Assembly (NCBI GenBank): GCA_027972325.1
Contig: JAPMOS010000344.1
Span: 1 to 25,956, forward strand
Direction of reading: 5' to 3'
Length of the DNA: 25,956 bases
Origin: Paratrimastix pyriformis
Taxonomy: Eukaryota > Preaxostyla > Paratrimastigidae
Shown here piece by piece: positions 1 through 8,186 of the stretch (position 1 is the first letter of the stretch; every line of letters begins with the position of its first letter). The translations under genes and the position numbers were made by a program. The notes under the pieces were generated by a model. That model made no database searches and was not told the DNA's origin. It was given only the letters and a program-made list of their open reading frames with translations.

Positions 1-295
1 TGGTGGTCTGCTCAGGCTCAGGGGTCTCCTGGCTCGGCGGTCTGCTCATGCTCGGCGGTGGGGTAGCTCGCTCTGCGCATGTTCGCTGCTGGAAGAATGT
101 CGGCTGATGGAATGAAGACGACTGGGTGATGTTGATCGGCATCCTGGCTGGCATGTTGGGTCTCCCCTGTTCCTGTTCGGTCGCCTCGTGTTCCTGGCTG
201 GCGCGTTGGGTCTCCTCTTGCTCAGCTTCATCTTCGGTGACAACCAGGCGAAGAGGCGAGCCGGCGCAGCATCGGCGGCGGATGACTTGGGTTCA
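1..295 (-). other. Open minus-strand frame running off the left edge, unknown
   Basis: A minus-strand frame stays open from about 295 to the window edge, with no clear start codon near its upstream end. The translation is rich in Glu, Gln, Thr and Pro, with an acidic Glu/Gln patch followed by a Pro/Ser-rich stretch; part of it is duplicated because of a DNA repeat of about 52 bp (near 140-163 and 192-214). Its composition looks more like protein than noise, and an adjacent frame just upstream also has an acidic Ser/Glu run. I recognise no domain. It could be an exon of a host gene, part of an element Gag, or chance openness in GC-rich DNA. A start or splice site cannot be assigned. Confidence 0.25.
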
Positions 296-474
296 GCGCG
301 CGCACGTTTCCTCGAATGGCCTCGCGTTCCTCCTCCGAGGAGTCATCCCGCGAGTGACGAGGGAGTCGGGTAACGGCGGCCGCGCGTCTCGCACGAAGTT
401 CCTGAGTGCTTCCTTGGGCATTTTGGCGGGATCAAGTGTGGCTATTACCCAAGGTTTGAGCCACTAAACCATCA
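296..474. other. No supported feature
   Basis: GC-rich sequence linking the edge frame to the palindromic repeat. I see nothing that can be named; weak open frames on both strands lack recognisable domains. Confidence 0.4.
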
Positions 475-700
475 AATGTTTGTCGGGGTACTAAAATCCA
501 TACCGGCGGTATGGATTTTCAATCAAATTTTTCGAGGAGGTGTTGACATCATCCAAGTGTTTTTCGATGAAACTCATCGATTTACATCATCAGAACCCGT
601 ATCGCGATGTTTGTCGGGGTATAAAATCCATACCGGCGGTATGGATTTTCAAGAGAAATCGAATTTTCGAGGTGGTGGTGTTCTCATTCAACTCGCGAGG
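475..700. repeat. Two tandem 130-bp units, each with a perfect 12-bp inverted repeat
   Basis: A segment beginning TGTTTGTCGGGGTA and ending TGGATTTTCAA occurs twice, about 130 bp apart (475-522 and 608-652). Each copy holds a perfect inverted repeat: arms AAAATCCATACC and GGTATGGATTTT around a 3-base GGC centre, at 493-519 and 623-649. The following TTTTCGAGG(A/T)GGT stretch is also repeated in degraded form, so the unit is a tandem duplication of about 130 bp. The palindromes are better conserved than the sequence between them. They could be protein-binding sites, a hairpin in an RNA, or the ends of a small element. Confidence 0.85.
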
Positions 701-849
701 TGGACCTTACCCGGGTTCTAACCTTTGTTAACGCGCCTTTTGCCGGATCGATTGGAACCAGTTCCACCCCCCAAAAGCCATTGAGGATTGCGAGGTGCGA
801 TCGGCCAGGACCCCGAAATGGGCCGAGGGTTACCAGGCGATCAATTGGT

Positions 850-1337
850 TTGTTTTACTCGCTCCCTCGTTTTTCCGAAACTTGTTGTCATAGCTTCCGT
901 CGACGCCTCTACTCCCTCACCCAGCCGTTGGGCGCGGGGCTCGTGACGCCCTACCATCTGGAGCTGATTCGACAGACTTTTGACGGCCTTTTCCGGCCGT
1001 CCTCACCGGATGCCGCCGGCAAAGACCTCCTCCTCGACATCGGTGGGGAGGAGGACGAGCCCGAACGCGAGGAGCCCTCGTCCGTATTTGCATCGCACCT
1101 CCGGCTCGGTGCTAAATTTGTTCTTTGTTAGGTCTCCCGCCCCCGCCGCCACGCACACCGCACCAGGAGCGCCCCCTGCCCCGACCCCTACCGCCCCGAA
1201 GGCCCCGACCGCCCTGACCGCCCCGACCCCGGCCCGTCCGACGACGCCCGCCTCTGGCGCCGTCGAGCACAAGGACAAGGGAACTGGAGCCGCTCGGCCG
1301 CACCCGTTCGGGCGCACATTGGCCACTCATCCGCCAT
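850..1337 (+). other. Possible coding frames with high GC at third positions, unknown
   Basis: On the plus strand a frame ending at 1131 shows strong G/C preference at third codon positions and an acidic stretch (GGEEDEPEREEP near 1047-1080). A second frame ending at 1339 continues as a Pro/Ala/Thr-rich segment from about 1135. Codon use suggests real or formerly real coding sequence, but the two frames are not in phase and I see no domain. It may be a host exon, a linker-rich protein fragment, or an element relic. The Pro/Ala/Thr run is low complexity and also gives open frames on the other strand, so confidence is low. Confidence 0.25.
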
Positions 1338-1547
1338 GAGCGGACGACAAAGAACCGTCAGTTCGCCTTCAGGGCATTCAACTGGAAATTCTCGCAAGGG
1401 GTACATTTTTGAACCACGGGGGAACTCGGACGTGGTCTGCACAAGAGGCGGGGCATCGCCACTCACCACTCAGTTTCTGCCTTCGGTCACTGTGTTCAGC
1501 GCGAAACGCGCGCCCCGGACCCACACAGATTTGCCAGGGGACCATCG
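1338..1547. other. No supported feature
   Basis: Sequence between the Pro/Ala/Thr-rich frame and the minisatellite. Open frames on both strands here are short and overlap; nothing recognisable. Confidence 0.4.
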
Positions 1548-1675
1548 GGCATGGCGCACCGCGAACATGGCGCACCGCGAACATGGCGCACCGCGGACAT
1601 GGCGCACCGCGGACATGGCGCACCGCGGACATGGCACACCGCGGACATGGCGCACCGCGGGCATGACGCACCGCG
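1548..1675. repeat. 16-bp minisatellite, 8 copies
   Basis: Eight head-to-tail copies of a 16-bp unit, consensus GACATGGCGCACCGCG, with only a few base differences. Because 16 is not a multiple of three, the array reads open in several frames and produces repetitive His/Arg/Thr peptides; these are artefacts of the array rather than genes. It ends a few bases before repeat D. Confidence 0.95.
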
Positions 1676-1681
1676 AGCTGG

Positions 1682-1843
1682 TGGGATAGCCGAGTAATCT
1701 CTTCCCCAAACAAACCCAAACCAAGAAAGAGTGAACACTTGCACAGCAAGCACGCAAAACGGCACTGACATCCAAAAATTTATCAAAAAGAATTTGACAT
1801 GTCATGTCAGTGCCGGCAGTCGACTTGTCCTTTAAGCATAAGC
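1682..1843 (+). repeat. Dispersed repeat D, copy 1, with internal hairpin
   Basis: About 160 bp that recurs in reverse orientation at 18646-18790, and partly at 14066-14100. It carries an inverted repeat, CGGCACTGACAT at 1760-1771 and ATGTCAGTGCCG at 1804-1815, around a 32-base AT-rich loop, and a small palindrome GACATGTC at 1796-1803. It is noncoding as far as I can see. Part of it resembles a stretch inside the left terminal region of family B (2118-2170), so it may be the terminal repeat or a remnant of a related element. Confidence 0.8.
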
Positions 1844-2053
1844 CCATTCGGACGACGACACGCCAGCCACCGACGCAGAGAAAGGTGGGAAGGGAGTCAG
1901 TACCGCGCAACGCAGTAAAAACAATCCAGTTGGGAGTCACAGCTCCCGAAGGTTTCAATGAAAACGAAGAAGAGATTCATGATCAACCATGCGAACCCCA
2001 AACATCTCCTCAAGCGGGTCGCGACCCGCCCCCCGGGGGTGCACGTCTAGTCA
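1844..2053. other. No supported feature; left flank of element B1
   Basis: An open plus-strand frame passes through here (start at 1804) into the terminal repeat of B1, but it has no recognisable domain and overlaps two repeats, so I do not call it a gene. CGGGTCGCGACCCG near 2017-2030 is a short perfect palindrome. Confidence 0.4.
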
Positions 2054-2400
2054 GCGAGGAATCATCGAGACTCTTCTTCTTCCCAAACCCCCAGGAAAAT
2101 AGACATCACGTCAGGCAACGCAAAAAGCGGCACTGACCACAAATAGAAAGAAATTCCATGTCAGCTGACACGGATAGTGTACCCTGCCCTTGCGTAAGCA
2201 CGTCAAAGGGGCCGGGCACCACTCGGAAGGTGTGGTCAGGCCCAGACGCATCCCAAAGAACGAATGTAGAGAAGAGACGAGAGACAAAACAAAAGAGGCT
2301 TTCAAAGATTGATCAAACATCGGCACAATAAAATTCAACTTCTCCCCATGAGCCGCCGAAGCTCACCCCGGTAAGCATGTGTCTGCGGAGGGAAAGAGGA
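2054..2400 (-). repeat. Left terminal region of B1
   Basis: Nearly identical to 20108-20460. The outer 25-36 bases are repeated in inverted orientation in the internal complementary region at 3013-3048. A stretch around CTTCCCAAACCCCCAGGAAA (about 2082-2101) reappears in the same orientation at about 3099-3118, as expected if that part of the complementary region is the reverse complement of an inverted right terminal repeat. The true repeat length cannot be set because no right end is in the window. Confidence 0.65.
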
Positions 2401-2437
2401 GGGTGGAGAAACCTCCGGCTTACCAGGTCACGCAAAA

Positions 2438-2991
2438 TCAGGAAAAATACAGAGGGGGCGAAGCCTCAGAAAGACCCCCGGGGACGAAGTGCCTTCCATT
2501 CACTTCTTCTCCGCAGCAGACTCTCAGCGGAGCTCTTGCCACGGGCAGAAGAGGCGGCCGAAAAGAACTTGCGGCCGCCACGGCCACGGCCACGGCCACG
2601 GCCACGAGTAGCACCCCGAGACCATCCTCGGGTCGCGCCTCGAACAGCAGAGCCTCCGCGTCCGCGCGACGAGACCCAATGTCCACTGCGGCCGCGGTGG
2701 GTGTTGGAAACGACCACCCTCGACCCATCTTCCAGAGTGAAGAGGCGCGTAGCGGCCTTGGGGTGATCGTAGCCCTGCTTGGTCAGACGCCGGTTGGCGT
2801 TGTAGACCGAGTTCCTTGCCCGGGTCCAGCGCGAGGGCTGTGCGGGCGAGTGTGGTTGTGTTGTGACAGGGGAAGTAACATGACCTGTCTCCCCACCCTT
2901 TGCTCCTCAAAATGGCAGGAAGAGCAAAGGTGGTGTCGGCAGGCTCAGGAGGTGGTGAGGCAGTGGGGCTGTAAGCCATGTGGTGCTCCAC
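2438..2991 (-). pseudogene. Gly/Arg-rich reading region downstream of the B1 recombinase
   Basis: Minus-strand open frames here give a Gly/Arg-rich segment (GRGRGRGRGGRKFF) preceded by a more ordinary sequence containing LDPGKEL. The RG run is encoded by the hexamer repeat at 2578-2606. The same region exists in B2, and a Gly/Arg-rich region occupies the matching place in family A. RG/RGG-rich tails often bind RNA, so a nucleocapsid-like role is possible, but that is inference; this is not one of the usual DIRS proteins I know. The region is broken, and it could instead be noncoding sequence with a simple repeat. Confidence 0.35.
2578..2606. repeat. CCACGG hexamer microsatellite (B1)
   Basis: About five copies of CCACGG, matching 20645-20673 in B2. 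On the minus strand it encodes alternating Gly-Arg or Pro-Trp depending on frame. Confidence 0.9.
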
Positions 2992-3012
2992 GCCACCAGG
3001 GAGGCGGGTATT

Positions 3013-3128
3013 TGGGGTTTGGGAAGAAGAGTCTCGATGATTCCTCGCTTCAGCCTCGGAGCCTCGGCGAACGAGTAATCAATCTCGACGACCTTCATCT
3101 TCCCAAACCCCAGGAAAATAGACAGCAT
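3013..3128. repeat. Internal complementary region of B1
   Basis: Positions 3024-3048 are the reverse complement of the first bases of the element (2054 onward), extending weakly to 3013. Directly next to it, 3049-3128 should be the reverse complement of the missing right end, because it includes the AAACCCCAGGAAAATAGACA motif that the left terminal region shares. This is the arrangement known from DIRS-1, where such a region templates completion of the ends and circle formation. It sits at the 3' end of the recombinase frame. Confidence 0.75.
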
Positions 3129-4121
3129 GCCAAAGGAATCACACTGCCTCCCAACTCGTGCTTGCAAGGGGGAACCCCTAGGGGTCCCCTTGTCAGGTTC
3201 AGCGGCCCCGACATTTCATGAGGTTTGCCACTGAACCGACCCGCCAACAGTGCCTCGTCGAAGCGATCCGTGACTCCTTCCACTGTGCGACCATAGTGCA
3301 TTTGGTAGGTGCTGGACCTGGAGCTCCAACGATACCTGGTCAGAATCTGTGGCAGTGGAATGCCCAGTGCAGCGGCTTTCGACGGGCGGCGGCTGAGCGA
3401 ATTGAATGGGCACCCCACTGCAGGGGAATGCCTGCCACCGTCATCGTCGAACGCACGCAGTTCCGGATCCAGTCTGCCGAGATGGCTTTGCCCACCCTGC
3501 ACTTCACTGAATTATCCCGTGGAAAGACAAAGAAGGTGTCCGACACTGCCTGACCCGCAACCGCTGGTTCCGTCGGCCGCTTGGTCAGCCACTGTTTCAT
3601 GGCGCAGTGTAGGCACAGTGGGTTGTCGGGAGCCCCGACCACCTGGACCCATCGAATCTTGGTGTTGTGTCTCCTTCGGGCACACCTTCAGCCGAACTGA
3701 GTGCTCGCACCCCGGCTGGCCGAACTCAAAGCGTGAGTCGGAAAAGAGATCGAGGTTGTGTCCATGACCCTCAACCCCGCGATCTCCAACAAGCTGGCGA
3801 CTTTACCAATGAGCCGATTTTGGTCAAGGGTCGCATTGTCAGCCCATTCCCTCGAGCAATTTCAAGAGGTCTGCTAGGTCCCAGATCGGACCGAGGTCTT
3901 TGCCCCAGCCGGTTTGTCCTTCCCGATGCCGGTGACGACTTGTTTCACCAGTTTGCCTTCCGGGGATAGGGGTGGCCACTCATGGTGAAGTACATGGACA
4001 GTGCTGAGCGACGTGCCCCTGCCGAGCCCGAGCTGAGGTCCCTCCATGGCCTCATCCGCAATGAACGAGGCGACCTGGACCTCATTCTGGTCGGTCGCCT
4101 CCGTGATCGGAGCCAGGTCTT
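3095..4121 (-). pseudogene. Tyrosine recombinase of B1, C-terminal part (fossil)
   Basis: Minus-strand frames match a tyrosine recombinase catalytic domain: HSIRSAA with the catalytic Arg, and TYQMHYGR near the expected nucleophile Tyr, followed by a tail into the complementary region. A preceding segment with LCLHCAMKQW resembles the spacing seen in the A recombinase. Such enzymes integrate a circular DNA intermediate without making target duplications. The gene is broken and its N-terminal part lies on the far side of element A (9936-10520). Confidence 0.75.
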
Positions 4122-4302
4122 GGATGAGCTACAAAGGGGCTGTGCTCATGACTAGTCTTCGTATTCACCCGACTTTCAAAGAATAATAAAATAAAATAAA
4201 ACTGAAAATAGTCCACATCACCCCGTCGTTTCGAGTCGAATCCAATCCAAAATGGGATGGGGGTGGGGAACGAACATATAAGTGGAAAAAGTCAGCAAAG
4301 AT
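4122..4302 (+). repeat. Outer left terminal repeat of A (tandem copy 1)
   Basis: A 181-bp unit starting GGATGAGCTACAAAGG. It is followed directly by a second copy at 4303. Its first 110 or so bases are inverted relative to the right terminal repeat (9778-9935). It contains ACATATAAGT, which is TATA-like but unproven. Confidence 0.9.
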
Positions 4303-4490
4303 GGATGAGCTACAAAGGGGGCTGTGCTCATGACTAGTCTTCGTATTCACCCGACTTTCAAAGAATAATAATAATAAAAAATAAAACTGAAAATAGTCCA
4401 CATCACCCCGTCGTTTCGAGTCGAATCCAATCCAAATGGGATGGGAAGGGTGGGGAACTAACATATAAGTAGGAAAAAGTCAGCAAAGAA
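4303..4490 (+). repeat. Inner left terminal repeat of A (tandem copy 2)
   Basis: Second tandem copy of the left unit, about 188 bp, ending in the shared GTCAGCAAAGA. It differs from the outer copy mostly by short length changes in runs of A and in an AAT repeat. Its outer end matches the complementary region at 5165-5193. Confidence 0.9.
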
Positions 4491-4591
4491 GGAAAGACCA
4501 CGGAAAAGGACCGCGAGGTTGAGGTGAGAAGACCTACCACGCGAAATCCAGCACGAAGTCAAGAAGAAGAGAGGAAAAAGCCAGAACGAGG

Positions 4592-5160
4592 TCACAAAAG
4601 GAAAACCCACCTCCAATGGCTTAGCGGCGCGGCCGCTGGAACTTCTGCTGCCGCTGCGGCGCAGGAGTGGAGGCCGCTGGAGGCGCCCCGCAGCAGGCCC
4701 GGGCCGGGAGAAACCGCCCCTGAAGCGCGCGAACCGGTAAGGACGGCCAGAGAAACCAGAAGAGGGCTGGTGCTGGCCGCCGGAAGTAGGCCGGACGCAG
4801 GAGCCGAGCCGCGACCACGCTGGAAGAAACCGCGTTGGTGCTTGCGGCCCGCCAGGGAGGGACGCCCGTTGGCCGCCTTGAACAGAGCCGCGGCCGCCTT
4901 GTTGCCCGCGATGCGCTCTGCGGGAAGACAAAGGGCCAGGCACGAGGAAGACAAAGGAAAAAGGGACAGCGAAGAGGGAAACAAAGTGAAAAGATGAGAC
5001 CTCCCGGTGCTCATAGCACCCCGAGATCATCGAACTTGACCGCACTACTCCCATGGAGTTGCGTGCGAAAACTATCAGCCTTGGTGTCAGCAAAATACAC
5101 GAAAACAAGGCTGGAGCCAAAGAGGACCTGGTCGACATCACATTGCGGTGGGAGGGTGGG
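4592..5160 (-). pseudogene. Gly/Arg-rich reading region downstream of the A recombinase
   Basis: One minus-strand frame carries a Gly/Arg/Gln/Ser-rich stretch (RGQQGGRGSVQGGQR, then RFRGGFSRPG). It lies between the complementary region and the left terminal repeat, the same place as the Gly/Arg-rich region of family B. I see no recognised domain; other frames here are Ala/Pro-rich shadows. A basic RNA-binding or nucleocapsid-like tail is one possible reading, but a relic of noncoding origin is not excluded. Confidence 0.3.
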
Positions 5161-5164
5161 AGCG

Positions 5165-5255
5165 ATGAGCACAGCCCCCTTTGTAGCTCATCCATCTTCC
5201 GTCCAAAGTAGGAAGAATGAGAGCTACTCATCGGTAAGGGGGCTGTGCTCATGAC
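5165..5255. repeat. Internal complementary region of A
   Basis: Positions 5165-5193 are the reverse complement of the left outer end (29 bases). They are joined without a gap to 5194-5255, the reverse complement of the right outer end (9872-9935). The region therefore equals the reverse complement of a right-end/left-end junction. In DIRS-1 this segment is known to hold both ends together during synthesis of the circular DNA. It begins just past the recombinase stop, overlapping it by a few bases. Confidence 0.93.
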
Positions 5256-6343
5256 AATTGAAAGGAAATGCCGACCTGGGTCCTCATTCTATTTCGATCG
5301 AGCCCGGCAGCATCTGCCGGCCCGAAAACTGCCGAAGCCAAAGCCTTTGCAGTGCCAACCGACTGGTGGAGATAATGTTTGGTGAGTGTCGCACCCTTGC
5401 GCGACCACCGAAACTGTGCAGACACAGCCAGCCCGTCAAGCCCAGTCGACGCTGCCTTCGAGGCCGCAGCGGCCCTGACAGAGTGCGTGGCCCCACTCTT
5501 TGCCCAAAGCCTGCGGCCAGCATCAGCCGCTTGCCACAAGACAACAACCATGTTGTTGAGCATTTTCCCATTCTTGAGCTTCCACATCAGAGCTGGGGTG
5601 CACCGCTCTGGACGGCGGTCATTCAATTCAATCACCGCGCAGTGAAAACAGAGCAGTGGGTCAGCCTCGTTTCCTCCCATTTTTGCATGACCCATTCCTT
5701 CTTTCTCCTTTCCTTGGGCAGGACTTTGAGTTCGCACATGTGGTCGCCATCAATGAGGCGAAGGTCCTCCAACCGTGCGGTGTTGAGGTCCGCCGCTCTC
5801 AGTCCGAGGGCCTCGCCCAACAGGACAATTTTTCCCAGGAGGTCGCGATGGTCCAGCTTGGAATTTGTCCCAAGTGATCTGAGATGGCGCCAGATGAGGT
5901 CCGTGTCGAAGGTTCCCTTCCTGACTGACACTGGCTTTGTCTTCTCCATCCCCGTCAAAACGGCCTTCACTGTGGCTGAGGTGCCTGGATCAGGCCTCCC
6001 GTGGAGGAGGAAGTAGCGAGCAATGGCGGATCTCTTTTCATCGCGGTGCTGGGCGCCCATTTCTTGCTACCTTCCGCGAGGAAGTTTGCCAGGTCTGTGT
6101 CCGTCGCTTGCAAGATCTCCCGCTCATTTTTCCCAAGTAGGCAGCAAACTGGGCAATGGCCGTATCGTAGTTTCTCTGAGTCTTGCTCTCGACCGAGTGA
6201 GCGATGAGCTGCCGGGCTGCCTCACTCAGTTGGTGGGGGGGTGAGTCCTCTCCCACGAGGTCAATAACGACAGGTCCAGCTGATGGAGCTTCTCCCCCAC
6301 GTCTGCCTCGCTGTCGCGACCCTCGCCAGCTCCCCGCTGACAT
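5249..6343 (-). pseudogene. Tyrosine recombinase of A (fossil)
   Basis: Frames on the minus strand show, in order, an N-terminal core-binding-like segment (ESKTQRNYDTAIAQFAAYLG, like the SAM-like arm of phage-type integrases), the first Arg box (LGLRAADLNTARLEDLRL), the second Arg motif (THSVRAAAASKAA) and a KHYLHQS motif supplying the candidate nucleophile Tyr. These are the standard parts of a DIRS-type recombinase that integrates circular DNA by crossover. It follows the reverse transcriptase/RNase H part and ends at the complementary region. The gene is not one continuous frame and so is a fossil here. Confidence 0.85.
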
Positions 6344-6469
6344 GAATCACTCTGCTCTGCCATCTGGGTGGCCCCACTGGGGTCTGGTTCCGGGTGCGGC
6401 CCGGGAGGAAGAGGCAGTCCACCCGAGGGAGCGCCAGGGGTGAGATCTGCATCCCCTGGGCCATTGGCC

Positions 6470-6745
6470 ACCATGGGGCCGTGTCCCACTCTGGTATCAG
6501 GACTAATGCTTCCCTCTCTGATCCCGTAGGGCTGCCAGCACCCTCCCGATCATGGAGAAGGGCGGATTGAGCCACAAGGGCAGCCCCGGAGGGGCTGGTG
6601 GAAGAAATCCACCCCGAGCAACCCGGCTCGAGGACCCAACTCCACCACCTTGGCAACAGGTGGTTGCGCGCTGAGGCGAAGCCGTCCACCATGGGGCGGA
6701 AGCGCAGGTTCGTGACCAGCTGGAAGATCGCCGGATTGAGCATCC
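6470..6745 (-). pseudogene. NPPF methyltransferase-like domain of A
   Basis: After RNase H, the minus strand reads a segment with VDGFASARNHL, then WLNPPFSMIGRVL, then a Trp-rich APWWP motif. NPPF fits the (D/N)PP(Y/F) catalytic motif of adenine N6-methyltransferases, and a dam-like domain after RNase H is a known feature of DIRS elements. Family B has the same motif set, so the domain is conserved in both families. Activity is not implied; the assignment rests on motif and position only. Confidence 0.55.
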
Positions 6746-6759
6746 AATCCTCGCGCTCG

Positions 6760-7287
6760 ACCTCTGGAGAGCTGGTCCGCCACTCCGTTGTCTTCCCCGG
6801 GAAGATACTCTGGGAGGAGAGTGATGTCCCACTGCTGACAGAGGTTGTGCAGTTTCTGGGTGCCCTCGGTCATGTCCACGCTCTTCCCCTTCCACTTCCC
6901 CACGCAGGCAACAACTACCTTGTTGTCCGAGCGCCACTGGACCGTCTGGCCCTGCAAGTGGCTGTGGAGGAGAGCTACCGCCCTGATGCCCGCCTCCAGC
7001 TCGAGGCGATTCACCGAGGAGAATGTCTGCGTCTCCAGGAAGTCCTTCTCCCAGATTTCCCGTGCGTGGATCGGTTGCGGGTGGCCTGCCCGCCTGCGGG
7101 GATGGAGACTGCGCAGCGTCGCGCCCCATGCGTAGGCGCTTGCGTCGGTGGTCAGCTCCCACGCTGGGGACTGCCCTCCAGCACTGCTGACACTGGTCCT
7201 GGGGCACCATGGCCCACCAGTGGAGATCCGCTTTGGCTGCCTCGTCGAGGGTGGCCATGCCCTCCCAGCCGTGTGACCACACCGCAC
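6760..7287 (-). pseudogene. RNase H domain of A (fossil)
   Basis: A continuous minus-strand frame holds the RNase H signature: LTTDASAYAWGATL with the first Asp, NRLELEAGIRAV with the Glu, WRSDNKVVVACV with the second Asp, and PGEDNGVADQLSR with the last Asp. This is the order and spacing of retroelement RNase H, which removes the RNA strand of the hybrid. It lies directly downstream of the reverse transcriptase. Confidence 0.88.
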
Positions 7288-7403
7288 GTGACTTCACTCG
7301 GTCCAATCCCCTGGTGTGCAGGTGAGCGGCCTCGACGGCCGGGCGGAGCGAGGACAACTTGCCGATGATGCGGGCCAGTGCCCTGACGAGCAGTCTGTCC
7401 TTT

Positions 7404-8186
7404 TTATGAGGTTCCGACACTCCTGTCTGATCCCTCCATCTTCTCCACGGGGACCCGCACTGTCTGCGTCCTGGAGTCCAGCTGGAATCCCAAGAACTCG
7501 ACGACCTGTGATGGGTTGGGGTCTGTCTTCTCCCAGTTCACAGTTAACCCCAGCTGGTGGAGGAAATACATCGCTGCTATCGTGTCCCTGCGTGCCTTCT
7601 GTGGGGACTGGGCCATGAAGAGGAGGTCGTCCAGGTAGAAGACTACCTGGACGCCTGCTGCCCGCATCACTCTCACCGCCTGTTTGATCAGTTTGGTGAA
7701 CGAGCGTGGGGCCACTGAGAGGCCGAACGGGAGTGCCGTCCACTGGAGTTCCCTCCCCTCCCAGCTGAAACACAGGTACGGGATGAGGTGTGGTGCCACT
7801 CCCATGTGCAGGTAAGCGTTCGAAAGATCGACTTTCGTGAAGAACGTGCCCTGAGGGGCTAGTGGAAGGCTGTCCCCAGCCCCTCCATCTTGAAATGGGG
7901 CAATCGATCCGCCTGTTTAGTGCGGACAAGTCGATCACCACCTCCATTTCAAGGAATGGGGCTTGGGGACGCCGAAGATCGGACTCTCCCACAATAATTT
8001 GGTACCACACTCCTGGACTGCCCCGAGCGTTCCATACTCGCTCAAGACTGCCGAGACCTCCCTCTGCTCTCTGGTCCAAAATAGTGGACTCCGGCGAGCC
8101 AGCTGCTGGTCCCCGTTTCCAGTGTCCTTCCAGAACCTGCTATAAGAGGGGCTCGGCTTTCTGTGCTCTGCAGTGGTGCGGTGCAT
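7404..8186 (-). pseudogene. Reverse transcriptase of A (fossil)
   Basis: Minus-strand frames contain the RT motifs SPIFGVPKPHS, VIDLSALNRR (palm start), LPFGLSVAPRSFTKLI, and the catalytic YLDDLLFM box, followed by VVEFLGFQLDS (thumb-side motif). The order matches DIRS/LTR-type RTs. The start of the frame overlaps the end of Gag (8140-8186) in another phase, as in many DIRS elements whose ORFs overlap. The coding is spread over more than one frame, so it is broken. Confidence 0.87.

Noticed and set aside
1549-1689. Repetitive His/Arg/Thr peptides on both strands
   Set aside because: They come from a 16-bp tandem repeat cycling through all frames.
1760-1815. Hairpin as a riboswitch or terminator
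   Set aside because: It is a dispersed repeat in a eukaryotic setting with no adjacent gene to control.
4113-4122. Target-site duplication for A
   Set aside because: Comparison with the empty site in B2 shows no duplicated bases.
4165-4464. Short hydrophobic minus-strand frame in the A left repeats
   Set aside because: Lies wholly inside tandem terminal repeats and AT-rich runs.
6598-7368. 256-residue plus-strand frame
   Set aside because: Antisense of RNase H, whose motifs are clear on the minus strand.
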